A DNA stretch of 28,982 nucleotides. It comes from a virus. Location: IMG/VR virus record IMGVR_UViG_3300024433_000034, positions 1 through 28,982 of that record; one strand, 5' to 3'. Numbering within the stretch: position 1 is the first letter of the stretch; each line of letters starts with the position of its first letter. Positions 19,960 through 28,982 of this stretch are shown one piece after another. A program made the translations under genes and the position numbers. Under the pieces are notes generated by a model, which was not told where the DNA came from, did not search any database, and saw nothing but the letters and a program-made list of their open reading frames with translations.

Positions 19960-20422
19960 GAAACAAGCTAAGGTTTACAGCTCAATTGACGACCTTCCAC
20001 AATGGAACTGGTCAATGATTCACAAAAGTGGCAACTTAGCTTACATCAAAAAATTAAAAAATTACAGGAACATAGCTGAAGACAATTCTGAAACATTGCA
20101 ATCAATATGGATTGAAATTTACAATGAATATATTGAAGAATTTGGCTTGTCAAAAGAGTATAAAGACTTACTTGAAAGAAAAAAAGAAATTGCAAGAATG
20201 AAAAATGAATTCATAAGAACTGACAACAGTTCATTATTGAATTTTATTAAGATTGAAGAACTTGAACTTGAAGCAACATTTGACAAATCTGAAGCAATGA
20301 GTTTTGAAAGTGTTGTGATAGGAATTGAAAAGATTCAAAAAATTAGATTACCAATAAAAGAAATTACTGTTTATGAGTTCAACAATTATTTAAGAACTAT
20401 AAAAGACCAAAGCAATGAGTAA
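19907..20422 (+). CDS. Tail assembly chaperone-position protein 2, 171 aa
   Basis: The ATG (MLFVKNLYKKL) lies inside the end of the previous gene, in the +1 frame relative to it; a TTG precedes it directly. The protein is helical and charged (SETLQSIWIEIYNEYIEEFG, then LLERKKEIARMKNEF), similar in character to phage chaperone or tape-measure-binding proteins. It ends in an overlap with the tape-measure start. It may be made by re-initiation or by a +1 or -2 frameshift from the upstream gene; no canonical slippery site was seen, so separate initiation is preferred. Confidence 0.5.
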   Translation: MLFVKNLYKKLKSSLQPKKQAKVYSSIDDLPQWNWSMIHKSGNLAYIKKLKNYRNIAEDNSETLQSIWIEIYNEYIEEFGLSKEYKDLLERKKEIARMKNEFIRTDNSSLLNFIKIEELELEATFDKSEAMSFESVVIGIEKIQKIRLPIKEITVYEFNNYLRTIKDQSNE

Positions 20423-23400
20423 GACAATAAAAGGTGCAGGTGACATTTATGAAAAAGACCTTTATGGCGACTTAGGGAAGTCGGCAAAAGAAGCTTTGCC
20501 ATTGATGGAAAAGGTAAATGAAGTGTTGAAGGCAACAACAGTTTCAAATGATGCTTTGATAAAATCTGAAGCAAAAGACGTTGCAGGACTTGCAAAGGTC
20601 AATGAAGGTCTTAAGAAAACAAATGTTGCTTTTGAACAAAAATTGAAACTTGACAAACAAATTATTGCTGCTCAAACAAAAATAAGTCAAGGAAGGACAA
20701 AAGAAGGTCAACAATTACAGACATTAAAAACACAATTGCAATTTGAAGCAAGGGAAAGAAAGAAAGTTTCAAATGAGACTTTAAAGCTTACAGGTGCTTA
20801 TGCAAAAGAGTCTGCAAGATTAAAAGAATTAAGAACAAAATATAAAGACTTAGCCATAAGTGAAAAAGGTGTTTCAAAAGAACAAGCTATCTTATTAAGA
20901 CAAGTCACACAATTAGATTCTAAGCTTAAGAAAATTGACACAACTGTTGGACAATCACAAAGAAATGTTGGTAATTATAGAAACAGTTTAAAAGGTGTTG
21001 CCACAAGCATGAAAGGAATTCTTTTTGCAGGTGGTGTTGCAGGTGTTGTGCTTGGAATTGGACGTGCTTTCAAGGATGCTTTCAATAGAGTAAGAGAGTT
21101 TGACAAAGAAATGAACAACCTTGCAGGTATTTCAGGATTCACAAGAAAAGAACTTTCCCAAACAGAAGAAAATATCAAAAGGGTTGCAGGGGCTTCAACA
21201 AAAACTTCAAATGAAGTTGCCAAATTAGCAACAACACTTTTTGCTTTGGGTAAATCACCAAAGGAAGTGAACAGACTATTGAAGCCTGTGAATGACCTTT
21301 CTATTGCACTGGGGGCAACTTCAGATGAATCAGGTGAATTGCTTGTCGGAACATTGAACGCCTTTCAGAAGGGTGCAGAATCAGGACAACATTTTGCAGA
21401 TGTTATTGCAAAAATGAGAACTTCAACTTCATTGGATTTTGAAAGAATCAAAGATTCACTTGGATTTGTTGCAGCAACTGCAAATGTGATGAACTTGACA
21501 GTTGGTGAAACAGGTGCTTTGATTGGTGTTCTTCAAGATAATGGTGTGAAAGCAGCAAGAGCAGGAAGGCTTTTGAATAGTTCATTTATTAAGTTAGCAA
21601 AAGAAGGTAAAACTTTGGAAGGTTCACTTGATAGAATAAACAAAGCACAAGACAGAGGTGCAGACTCAATGGAGTTGTTGCAGATAGCTGAAGCAGATTT
21701 TGGAACACAATCTGCTTCTTTAGGTATTATTTTGGCTAACAATCGTGACAGGATTGCTGAACTTTCAAATGAATTTGATAATCTTTCAGATGGTAGTTTA
21801 AAGAAATTGACAGACGAGCAATTGAAGTCAATGGACGCACAAATAAAAATCTTAGATTCAACTTGGGAAAAATTCATTCTTTCTCTTGATAGTGGTGAAA
21901 GTGCAGTTGGTAACATGACAAGGGGCGTGACACAGTTTCTTGGTGCAGCAATTACAGGTTTTATGAATCTTGATTTGATTGCAAAACAAACATTTGATGG
22001 ACTTATAAACTTTAGAAATGAAGAGCTTTCAAGAACTCTTGATGGTGGTTGGGTTACTGAAACAGGTGTGAATATTAACAAAATTCGTGAAGAGTTTGAC
22101 AAAATTCCATTGACTAAAATTGCAAAAGATGTTGACAAGGTTCGTGAAACATGGATTGACCTTCTTGGTGAAGACAGAACAGACGCTGCATTGTTGTTTA
22201 CTCAATACATAAGAGAAAGGTCAGATGCTGAAAAAGATTTGGCAGAAGAAAACAGCCGACTTGAAGAGAGTGAAAAAGATGTTGGTAAAGAGCAAAAAGA
22301 AAGAATAAAATCAACAAAAGAGTTGACAGGGTTAATTGAAAAACAATCAAAAGTTGTTTCAGACTTAAACACAGAAATTCAAAGAGCAACTTCAGAAGAC
22401 GACATTTTTGACTTGTCAAATAAAGTTGATATTGCAAAAGAAGAGCTTGACAGGTTGAACAGAATTGTTTCTTCAAGTCGTGAAGAGTTTGACAAAAGAA
22501 GCATAAGTTTAATTGAAGACGACATTGACAGAGCAATTGAAGGTGAAAAAGCAAAAAGTGAAGCTGTCTTAAAGCAAATAAGAAGCAATGCAACAACAAC
22601 AATTCCTGAAAAACAACAATTGATTGCACTTGAAACAGAAAGACTTAATAATTTTACAAGAAGCCAAGAGTTGAAAAGAGAGCAGGAAAGAATCAAACGT
22701 GAATCTGACTTCTTTAAAGCAAGCATTGACCAAAAAAGAACAGGATTTAAAACAGAAAAAGAATTTGAAGAGTTCAAAGCAGCTCAATTGCAAGGGTTAA
22801 GAATAAGTGACATTGACCAAGAAATTGCAGCTTTAAAAGAATTTGGTGACGAAAAAAGCAAGCTAAGAATTAAACAACTGGAAGCAGAAAAAGAAGGTTT
22901 TGTGAAGTTTGCAGAACAAAATGTAAAAGATTTTGGTGAATTACAACAGGCTATCTTAGACAAGATTGAAGAAGCAATTGCAAAAAGAAGTGAAAAAAGA
23001 ATTGAAGAGTTTGACAAGCAAATTGCAGGTTCTGAAGACCATGAAAACAGATTGAGAACATTAGCAGACAAAGGTTCACTTGCTGCAGAACAATCAATTG
23101 TTGAAGAAGAAAGAAAGCAGCAACAGTTGCAACAAGCAAAGCAGAAAGAAGAAAGAAAGCAGGAATTAATCACTTCAGGTTTTAAAGTGTTTTCTGCTTT
23201 ATTAGAACAGGGAAAAAACCCTTCTGAAGCAACACTTGAAACTGCAGCAATTCTTGGTGCATTGCCTGCAATCATTGAAGCAATTCCTGCATTTTATGAA
23301 GGAACAGAAAACACTGGAACAGTTGCAAGCCCTCTTGACTCTAATGGTGGGCGTTTGTCAGTTTTACATGACAATGAACGTGTAATGACAGCCAAGCAAA

Positions 23401-23702
23401 ATAAAAAAATGGGTAACACAAGCAATGAAGAAGCAGCAAGCATTGTTGAAAAGCACAACAAAGGAATGTTTGGTGAATTGTATGAATTTAATCAACAGTC
23501 AATTGACGGTGGTTTAATGGAGTCAATAAACATGAACGGTCTTAATAAAGGAATTGAAAGAAAACTTGACCAATTAAACCAAAGCATAAAATCAATTGAA
23601 ATTCCTGAAACAACTGTTTCTGCAGATGAATTAAGAAACATTTTAACAATAACAAAGAAGACTGCAAGCAAAATACAAAGACAACATTCTAAATTAAATT
23701 AA
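20415..23702 (+). CDS. Tail tape measure protein
   Basis: A 1095-residue protein that sets tail length. The N-terminal about 190 residues are long helices. A hydrophobic Gly-rich segment follows (about 200-216, ILFAGGVAGVVLGIGRAF), then the conserved tape-measure core with EFDKEMNNLAGISGFTRKEL, LSIALGATSDESGELLVGTL and GFVAATANVMNLTVGETGAL. Most of the rest to about residue 930 is charged coiled coil. A C-terminal domain contains SNGGRLSVLHDNERVMTAKQ, which matches a segment common to such proteins. By the usual rule of about 0.15 nm per residue the tail would be about 165 nm. It overlaps the previous and next genes. Confidence 0.9.
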   Translation: MSKTIKGAGDIYEKDLYGDLGKSAKEALPLMEKVNEVLKATTVSNDALIKSEAKDVAGLAKVNEGLKKTNVAFEQKLKLDKQIIAAQTKISQGRTKEGQQLQTLKTQLQFEARERKKVSNETLKLTGAYAKESARLKELRTKYKDLAISEKGVSKEQAILLRQVTQLDSKLKKIDTTVGQSQRNVGNYRNSLKGVATSMKGILFAGGVAGVVLGIGRAFKDAFNRVREFDKEMNNLAGISGFTRKELSQTEENIKRVAGASTKTSNEVAKLATTLFALGKSPKEVNRLLKPVNDLSIALGATSDESGELLVGTLNAFQKGAESGQHFADVIAKMRTSTSLDFERIKDSLGFVAATANVMNLTVGETGALIGVLQDNGVKAARAGRLLNSSFIKLAKEGKTLEGSLDRINKAQDRGADSMELLQIAEADFGTQSASLGIILANNRDRIAELSNEFDNLSDGSLKKLTDEQLKSMDAQIKILDSTWEKFILSLDSGESAVGNMTRGVTQFLGAAITGFMNLDLIAKQTFDGLINFRNEELSRTLDGGWVTETGVNINKIREEFDKIPLTKIAKDVDKVRETWIDLLGEDRTDAALLFTQYIRERSDAEKDLAEENSRLEESEKDVGKEQKERIKSTKELTGLIEKQSKVVSDLNTEIQRATSEDDIFDLSNKVDIAKEELDRLNRIVSSSREEFDKRSISLIEDDIDRAIEGEKAKSEAVLKQIRSNATTTIPEKQQLIALETERLNNFTRSQELKREQERIKRESDFFKASIDQKRTGFKTEKEFEEFKAAQLQGLRISDIDQEIAALKEFGDEKSKLRIKQLEAEKEGFVKFAEQNVKDFGELQQAILDKIEEAIAKRSEKRIEEFDKQIAGSEDHENRLRTLADKGSLAAEQSIVEEERKQQQLQQAKQKEERKQELITSGFKVFSALLEQGKNPSEATLETAAILGALPAIIEAIPAFYEGTENTGTVASPLDSNGGRLSVLHDNERVMTAKQNKKMGNTSNEEAASIVEKHNKGMFGELYEFNQQSIDGGLMESINMNGLNKGIERKLDQLNQSIKSIEIPETTVSADELRNILTITKKTASKIQRQHSKLN

Positions 23703-25450
23703 TGTCTAACTTAAGCATAAATACTGAACAGAAATACTTGCTGAATGGAGTGCAGGAAAACGCCCCTGAAGGTTGGGAAGATGCAACAATTGTTGCTGAA
23801 TATGTCAATGACAACAATCAACCTTCTTTGTCTATTTCAGAATACACATTCCCATTGGAAGCAAGAGACAAAGTGTTTAACTGGTTTCATTCAGGCAAAG
23901 CATTTGAAGGAATGCCTTTTGAATTAATTCTTTATAATGACCAAGCACAACAAATAAGCTTCAAATCATTTTTGGATTTCACAAAAAATTATCAAGAGCT
24001 TTTGCAAGATGGGCGTGTTTCAGTTGGTATTCTTGAAGAAGACAGTGTTGAAGACCTTTATATCAAATTAGGTTCAATTACATTTGGCTATCTTGAAAGC
24101 ATTGGTGCAGTTACACAAGCAGACTATGTGACAATTGACTATGTTGTTGAAAAGAAATTCAACATGATAGAACTTCTTATTACTTCAATTACACTTTATT
24201 TAATGATTAAGGAGTTAGCAGAAGCCATTGAAAGAACTTCAGACGCTATTGCAGAAGCTGCAGGAATAACTGCTGCAGGATTCACAGGAACAGTTGGTGC
24301 TGCTATCTTGTTAGTGTTGAAAGCAATCATTGCAATTGCTTACACTGCAGTCTTATTAATTGCCATTATCAATTTGGCTCAAACACTTTTGAATTCATTA
24401 GTACCACCAAGAAGAGAGCATAAAACAATTTTATTAAGACATGCACTTGAAGTTGTTGCTGCTCACTTAGGTTATGGACTTATTGCACCAAATGCAGAAT
24501 TTGACAAAATTCATTATTTACCAAGCAATCCAAGACTTGATGAAAAAACAGTTCTTGGTTTTATCAATGCACCTGAAGGAACACCAACAGGAATTCCAAA
24601 TGTTGTTGATTATGGCTATAATTGTGCAGACATGTTCAACCTTGCAAAAGAATTGATTCGTGGTAAAATTGCAATCATTGGTAATGACATACATGTAAGA
24701 CCACAAAATGATGCTTTTTGGGTTCAACAATCAACTTGGAACATGCCAAGTAAATTGATTGAGTCAAAAGGCTATAATCTTGACGACCTTAAATCAACAA
24801 GAATTGTGAAATTTTTAACAGACTTGAATGATGACTGGACAATTGACGAATACAAAGGAACAGCTTATGAAATTAAGACTGACTTGATAACAGTTCAGAA
24901 TCCAAAAGCAAGCCTTTTAAAAGGTTTAGAAGAGACAATCTATAATGTTGCACTTGGCAACAGAAAGAATGAATTAAATGCAATTGAAAAGCTTATTAAA
25001 TCAGTTGCAGGTTTCATTGATGGTGTGACAGGTGTTTTTGGTGGTGGTACAAATTTCTTAAGTCAAGTCACTTCAAGAGTTGGTTTGTTGAAACAATCAC
25101 AAAATTGGCATTCTGTTCCTAAATTACTTTATTTGTCAGGTGGTGCTTTGCCATTAAATCACAGAGACTTGTTTTCTTCAAAAGTTCTTTGGGACAAATA
25201 TCTTAATTATGACAGTTTTATTGCAAACAATTATTCAAAACAAAGAGCTATTTATGAAGGTGTTGAAATTCCTTTTGGAATAGAAGACTTCAAACAGTTA
25301 TCTGTTAACCCTTATTTTTTATTTAATGGTAGTATTGCAAAGATTATTAACTTTACATGGACAACAGGAAGGGACAAAGCAACAATTTCTTTTTGGGTTC
25401 AAGAATTTTATACAAACAATTTAGTTGAAACATACATAAACCCTGAATGA
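23702..25450 (+). CDS. Tail tip or baseplate hub-like protein with hydrophobic insert
   Basis: The 582-residue protein follows the tape measure, the place for distal-tail and hub proteins. The first about 145 residues form a beta-rich domain (PSLSISEYTFPLEARDKVFN onward). Residues about 155-235 contain long hydrophobic stretches (MIELLITSITLYLMIKELAE and AAILLVLKAIIAIAYTAVLL), unusual for an external tail part and suggestive of a membrane-inserting segment. The remainder (KLIESKGYNLDDLKSTRIVK, FTWTTGRDKATISFWVQEFY) resembles hub proteins. It overlaps its neighbours by one and four bases. The exact tail role is uncertain. Confidence 0.55.
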   Translation: MSNLSINTEQKYLLNGVQENAPEGWEDATIVAEYVNDNNQPSLSISEYTFPLEARDKVFNWFHSGKAFEGMPFELILYNDQAQQISFKSFLDFTKNYQELLQDGRVSVGILEEDSVEDLYIKLGSITFGYLESIGAVTQADYVTIDYVVEKKFNMIELLITSITLYLMIKELAEAIERTSDAIAEAAGITAAGFTGTVGAAILLVLKAIIAIAYTAVLLIAIINLAQTLLNSLVPPRREHKTILLRHALEVVAAHLGYGLIAPNAEFDKIHYLPSNPRLDEKTVLGFINAPEGTPTGIPNVVDYGYNCADMFNLAKELIRGKIAIIGNDIHVRPQNDAFWVQQSTWNMPSKLIESKGYNLDDLKSTRIVKFLTDLNDDWTIDEYKGTAYEIKTDLITVQNPKASLLKGLEETIYNVALGNRKNELNAIEKLIKSVAGFIDGVTGVFGGGTNFLSQVTSRVGLLKQSQNWHSVPKLLYLSGGALPLNHRDLFSSKVLWDKYLNYDSFIANNYSKQRAIYEGVEIPFGIEDFKQLSVNPYFLFNGSIAKIINFTWTTGRDKATISFWVQEFYTNNLVETYINPE

Positions 25451-25665
25451 TGGAACTTATCGAACAGTTAAATAAAATGTTGAAAGATTATTCTGTTTTA
25501 AACAAATCGAATAATGAATCTTTTGAAAAAACAATGAAAGACATTGATAAAATTGAAGACAAAGAAGCTTCAGCATTTCTTAAGGAATCAATAAAGGATG
25601 CAAAAAGCGGAAAATTAGACATTGCAGGATTTATTAAAAGTTCTGAAAAATTTAATAAATTATGA
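25447..25665 (+). CDS. Small acidic helical protein, 72 aa
   Basis: Begins with two successive ATGs (MMELIEQLNKMLKDYSVL); the first overlaps the upstream stop. It is fully helical in appearance, with many Lys, Glu and Asp (KDIDKIEDKEASAFLKESIK), and overlaps the next gene by ATGA. It may be a small assembly factor linking the hub-like and appendage genes, but no family is recognised. Confidence 0.6.
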   Translation: MMELIEQLNKMLKDYSVLNKSNNESFEKTMKDIDKIEDKEASAFLKESIKDAKSGKLDIAGFIKSSEKFNKL

Positions 25666-28121
25666 GCATAAACACAGTTATAAGGTCACAAGAGTTTTTG
25701 AATGAATTCAAAAATGACATTGGATTCACTGCAAACTTGGGTGACTTCACAAATAATTTCACAGGTGCAGTGATGGAAAGAGTAAAGTCAATAACAACCA
25801 TTGATGTGAATTGGAGTGACTTCATTTCTGTTTCAAATCCATGGACATTTGACGCAACAGTTGGAAACGAGTCAATAACTAGAACAACTGGAAGTTGGGA
25901 GACAGAAGGCTTTTCTGTTGGTGACAAATGCAAATGGTTGCAGGGTGGAATTTTCTTTGCTGACATTACAATTCTTTCAATTTCTTTGGACGGTTTAATA
26001 ATATTTTATCAACTTGATTCAGGTTCAATTACAAATTCAAGTGACGCTTCACTTTTTGGTGTCAGTGATTTAACTGCATTGATTTTTAAATTTGGTTTGA
26101 TTGGTAATTCTGAAACATTTAATGTTGAATCAAAAGTAAGTGGCAATGACCAAGGCTTCTATGGTTCAAACATTGGTTTTGATACAGGTGGCGGTGTTAG
26201 AGATTTAAATTGGGTTAACATGCAAAGACTTGGTTCTTATGCAGATTGGCAAACAGGAACAATGCGTGTTCGTTATCAACAATCTTTTAATGGTTACCAA
26301 AGATTTGAAATTGAACATGTGTTCATGATTGTTCCTTATTATTTAGATGGTGAAATTTCAAACCTACAAAACAAAATTATTCCTAACTTATTAAATGGAA
26401 CAAACACATTAAAATATGCATACAATGCAAGCTTTAGAACTGTTTTAAGTAACCCAAACACACAAAAAGATGTGACAATTGACAACAATCTTGGTTCTGT
26501 TGCTTGGTTTGGTGAAAATTTTAATGGCTTCAATAATGATTATGAAATACTTTCAATTGATTACACAAGCCTTGTCACTTTATTACCTGAAGACGGTCTT
26601 GCAATTGGTACTTCAACAGAAGTTGAAATTTTAGTAAAAGTAAACAATGGAAAAACTTTTGCACCTTCTTCAAGATTTGGTGTTTATGTTTCTTATTTAC
26701 CTGAACAAAATGAATATCAAAATAAAACAACAGATTTACGTGATAACTTTATTTATGACAGAGCAATGCAAAATGCTTTGCTTTTACCTGTAAATGGTGA
26801 CACTTTTATAAAAAATGTAACAGGAACAGTTCAGGTTGACATTACAACAATGTTGATTAGGTTTGAAGTTGACTACACAGCTGCACAAAAATTCAAACTT
26901 GCAGGAATAGTTGGGACAACTGGTATTCCAAATTATTTAATTGGTGTTGGTTTGGGTGACAATGCTTTGACTTCAGGCAATGCTGACAGGGTTGTGTTAA
27001 TTGCAGACGTAAACCAATATGACCAAACACTTGACATTTCAGATTTAATGCAATTCAAGACTTTCAAATTATACCCTCACAACAAACAAATTCCTGTTGG
27101 CGGTTCAACAAATTTGACTGCATGGAATGAAGACGGTTTCACAGTTGCATTTGATTTTGAATTAAACTTGAATAAAGCTGCACTTTTAAATACTTTAGAT
27201 TTTAAACTAATTACATTCAACACAGTGACAGAAGAATATTTTGAACTTGATTCTTATTCCTATAATAACATAGGCAATGCAATTGTTTCAGGTGGTGTTC
27301 AACAATTAAACGAAAATACAACAAGGGGCTACATTTTAAAAAGTGGTGACCAGTTTAATGAAGTTACTTTAAACACTGGGACTTTGTCAGGTGCAGGTTT
27401 TCAAGGTTATAATGGAACATTTTCACAAAAATTTTCATGGCAAGATTGGATTCAAAATATAAATGCAGATTCAATTTTTTATGATGCAACAAAACCACAA
27501 AACAACTTGAACTTTAAAGGCTCTAATTATTCAGATTTAAATAATTATGAAATAAGAATGTCAGTTCTTGCAAATGTTTATGGTGAACAGAATGCATTAA
27601 TTTCAGGCAATACAGATTACTTGTTTAATTCACCAAATATAACTTTATACGATTATACAAAAGATGGTAATATCACACCAGTTTGGAGTGGTGTCATTGA
27701 GACATTTAACAATTCAAACCTTTCAAATTTAGGGGGTGCAATTTTAACAGGTCAAGACACTTTGTTCAGAACTACATGGACAAATTCAGGTGGTGCAGTT
27801 GTTTCTTTAACAGGTATTTATGGAATCAACAGAATTGAAGAAACAGGACAACTTGGGTACGAGATAACAGAAATGTCAAGCATTAATGAACCTGCAGCAA
27901 ATCAATTATTGACACCAAATTCAGGAACAAAATTGTTTGTTTATTTAAATGCAGGCAATGTTGTAATGGAGTGCTTAATTGATGGTTCATTAGTTGCTGC
28001 AGGGCAAAGTTATAATTTATCTTCAAGAATACATGATGACAATTTAATTATAGAAGGTAAAATTACAGAACAAAGTGTATTGAAAAATACAGAAACATCA
28101 AATCAAAAAATTGTGGAATGA
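25662..28121 (+). CDS. Large beta-rich tail appendage protein, 819 aa
   Basis: A tail-tip protein of mainly beta composition, rich in Asn, Thr, Ser and Gly with few Cys. Several Ig-like or jelly-roll-like modules are suggested by alternating strands, for example WTFDATVGNESITRTTGSWE near the N-terminus, EILVKVNNGKTFAPSSRFGV in the middle, and KLFVYLNAGNVVMECLIDGS near the end. It could be an upper baseplate or receptor-binding component. I see no enzymatic motif. It follows the hub-like gene in the same operon and overlaps the next gene by ATGA. Confidence 0.55.
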   Translation: MSINTVIRSQEFLNEFKNDIGFTANLGDFTNNFTGAVMERVKSITTIDVNWSDFISVSNPWTFDATVGNESITRTTGSWETEGFSVGDKCKWLQGGIFFADITILSISLDGLIIFYQLDSGSITNSSDASLFGVSDLTALIFKFGLIGNSETFNVESKVSGNDQGFYGSNIGFDTGGGVRDLNWVNMQRLGSYADWQTGTMRVRYQQSFNGYQRFEIEHVFMIVPYYLDGEISNLQNKIIPNLLNGTNTLKYAYNASFRTVLSNPNTQKDVTIDNNLGSVAWFGENFNGFNNDYEILSIDYTSLVTLLPEDGLAIGTSTEVEILVKVNNGKTFAPSSRFGVYVSYLPEQNEYQNKTTDLRDNFIYDRAMQNALLLPVNGDTFIKNVTGTVQVDITTMLIRFEVDYTAAQKFKLAGIVGTTGIPNYLIGVGLGDNALTSGNADRVVLIADVNQYDQTLDISDLMQFKTFKLYPHNKQIPVGGSTNLTAWNEDGFTVAFDFELNLNKAALLNTLDFKLITFNTVTEEYFELDSYSYNNIGNAIVSGGVQQLNENTTRGYILKSGDQFNEVTLNTGTLSGAGFQGYNGTFSQKFSWQDWIQNINADSIFYDATKPQNNLNFKGSNYSDLNNYEIRMSVLANVYGEQNALISGNTDYLFNSPNITLYDYTKDGNITPVWSGVIETFNNSNLSNLGGAILTGQDTLFRTTWTNSGGAVVSLTGIYGINRIEETGQLGYEITEMSSINEPAANQLLTPNSGTKLFVYLNAGNVVMECLIDGSLVAAGQSYNLSSRIHDDNLIIEGKITEQSVLKNTETSNQKIVE

Positions 28122-28982
28122 TTATAACAGAACTAACAAACAGTATTCCTTATGTTTACCAAAGTGGTAATGCAATTAAATTATTAGGAAAATCTTTACC
28201 TGAAATAATTACACCTGCATTAAATGATTCTTGCATTTGTGATTTTATACAATGTCAATATATTGAAAGAGTTTTTGCAAGTCAATCACCAAATAATGAA
28301 TGGTGGAAAAATGATATGAACGAATTTCTTTTTAAAAGATTAGTTGCAACAGATACGGTTGGAATTGAATTATGGAAAGAAGGAATTAAAATTGCAGACT
28401 TGAATACAAATACTTATGGAACATTTTTTAATGGTTTTGCATCAGGTAGTTCAGAACAACAACTTTATGTTGGTTATTTATTGGAATGGGAATTGGTACA
28501 ATCTGCATTTGGAAATGGAAACTATCAAATAAAAGCACAATTAAACATTGTAGGAAATGCAACAACTTATGAAAGTAGATTGTTTAGTTTAATTACATAT
28601 TCAGATGTTGCAGCAAATAAAACAGTTAGGATTGAAAGCACTCAAAACGGAAATATAATTGGTGGTAATTTTGATTTTACAGGTTTGAATTGGTATCAAT
28701 CACTAAGAGTTCCAGGCGTATTTGGAAATCCAACACCAACTGTTGAAACAGATAATTATGTGAATTCTAATCATGAAAAAAGACAAATAACGGCCAAAAA
28801 TTCAAGGGAATGGAGTTTAGAAACAGGTTTAATTAATTATGAAGTTGCAACAAAATTACTTTATAATAAAATGTTGGCAAATGAAATTTTAATTACTGAT
28901 TATTTAATTAAAAATGAATCAATTTTTAGAAGAATAAATGTAATGCTTTCTGAAATTGAAAAACCTGAAATTAAAAATACAC
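28118..28982 (+). CDS. Tail-region protein, partial (C-terminus outside the window)
   Basis: Opens with MIITELTNSIPYVYQSGNAI at an ATGA overlap and stays open for 288 codons to the window edge, so the true end is unknown. The visible part is beta-rich with Cys residues (NDSCICDFIQCQYIERVFAS) and contains NWYQSLRVPGVFGNPTPTVE followed by SREWSLETGLINYEVATKLL, consistent with a tail or baseplate component. Codon choice shifts back toward GAT over GAC relative to the genes before it. Confidence 0.7.
   Translation, partial: MIITELTNSIPYVYQSGNAIKLLGKSLPEIITPALNDSCICDFIQCQYIERVFASQSPNNEWWKNDMNEFLFKRLVATDTVGIELWKEGIKIADLNTNTYGTFFNGFASGSSEQQLYVGYLLEWELVQSAFGNGNYQIKAQLNIVGNATTYESRLFSLITYSDVAANKTVRIESTQNGNIIGGNFDFTGLNWYQSLRVPGVFGNPTPTVETDNYVNSNHEKRQITAKNSREWSLETGLINYEVATKLLYNKMLANEILITDYLIKNESIFRRINVMLSEIEKPEIKNT

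Noticed and set aside
1-28982. tRNA genes and CRISPR arrays
   Set aside because: No cloverleaf-like sequence with a T-arm, and no regularly spaced direct repeats, were seen on either strand by eye.

Overview
The window is a low-GC, densely packed stretch of a tailed-phage or prophage genome. All convincing genes lie on the + strand and most touch or overlap by ATGA or TAATG junctions. Two signs point to a Bacteroidetes host, probably flavobacterial. Start codons follow A-rich leaders without a Shine-Dalgarno sequence, and the clearest promoter matches the Bacteroidetes TTG-N19-TAnnTTTG pattern. Gene order (terminase, portal, prohead protease, capsid, connectors, tail tube, 1095-residue tape measure, tail-tip proteins) indicates a long non-contractile-tailed, siphovirus-type phage. 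No sheath gene was recognised.

Layout. 0-4.5 kb holds early or accessory genes: a DnaA domain-IV-like protein, a NinG-like recombination protein, small unknowns, a SEC-C zinc protein and a ParB-like nuclease-fold protein. 4.0-6.0 kb holds packaging genes: a DUF5681-type putative small terminase, two micro-genes and the large terminase. 6.1-9.15 kb is an island between terminase and portal containing small unknown genes and a complete C5-cytosine DNA methyltransferase, separated by long imperfect hairpins. 9.5-13.3 kb is the head module: portal, a 29-residue micro-gene, protease, capsid and a terminator. 13.4-18.3 kb holds connector, fibre-like, holin-like, DUF1353 and tail-completion candidates. 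18.3-28.98 kb is the tail module, and the last gene runs off the window.

The main observation is that the island looks like a phage-borne array of integron gene cassettes. Its hairpins have attC architecture: terminal boxes near RYYYAAC and GTTRRRY, outer and inner complementary arms, and a small apical loop. They sit directly after stop codons, differ in sequence while sharing shape, and two consecutive ones are followed by related A/T-rich leaders. The best example (8100-8155) matches both box consensuses exactly. A related single element follows the coiled-coil gene at 2.3-2.8 kb. No integron integrase is visible, so this would be an integrase-less attC cluster acquired by the phage, possibly using a host integrase. 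The identification rests on reading sequence and hand-folding only.

Other points are a probable -1 frameshift at an A-run that would fill the gap after the post-capsid gene, a capsid protein with a signal-peptide-like N-terminus, matching hairpin leaders before the capsid and tail-tube genes, and a codon-usage change near 16.7 kb. No tRNA, rRNA, CRISPR array, insertion sequence or stretch over 300 bases without a gene was found.
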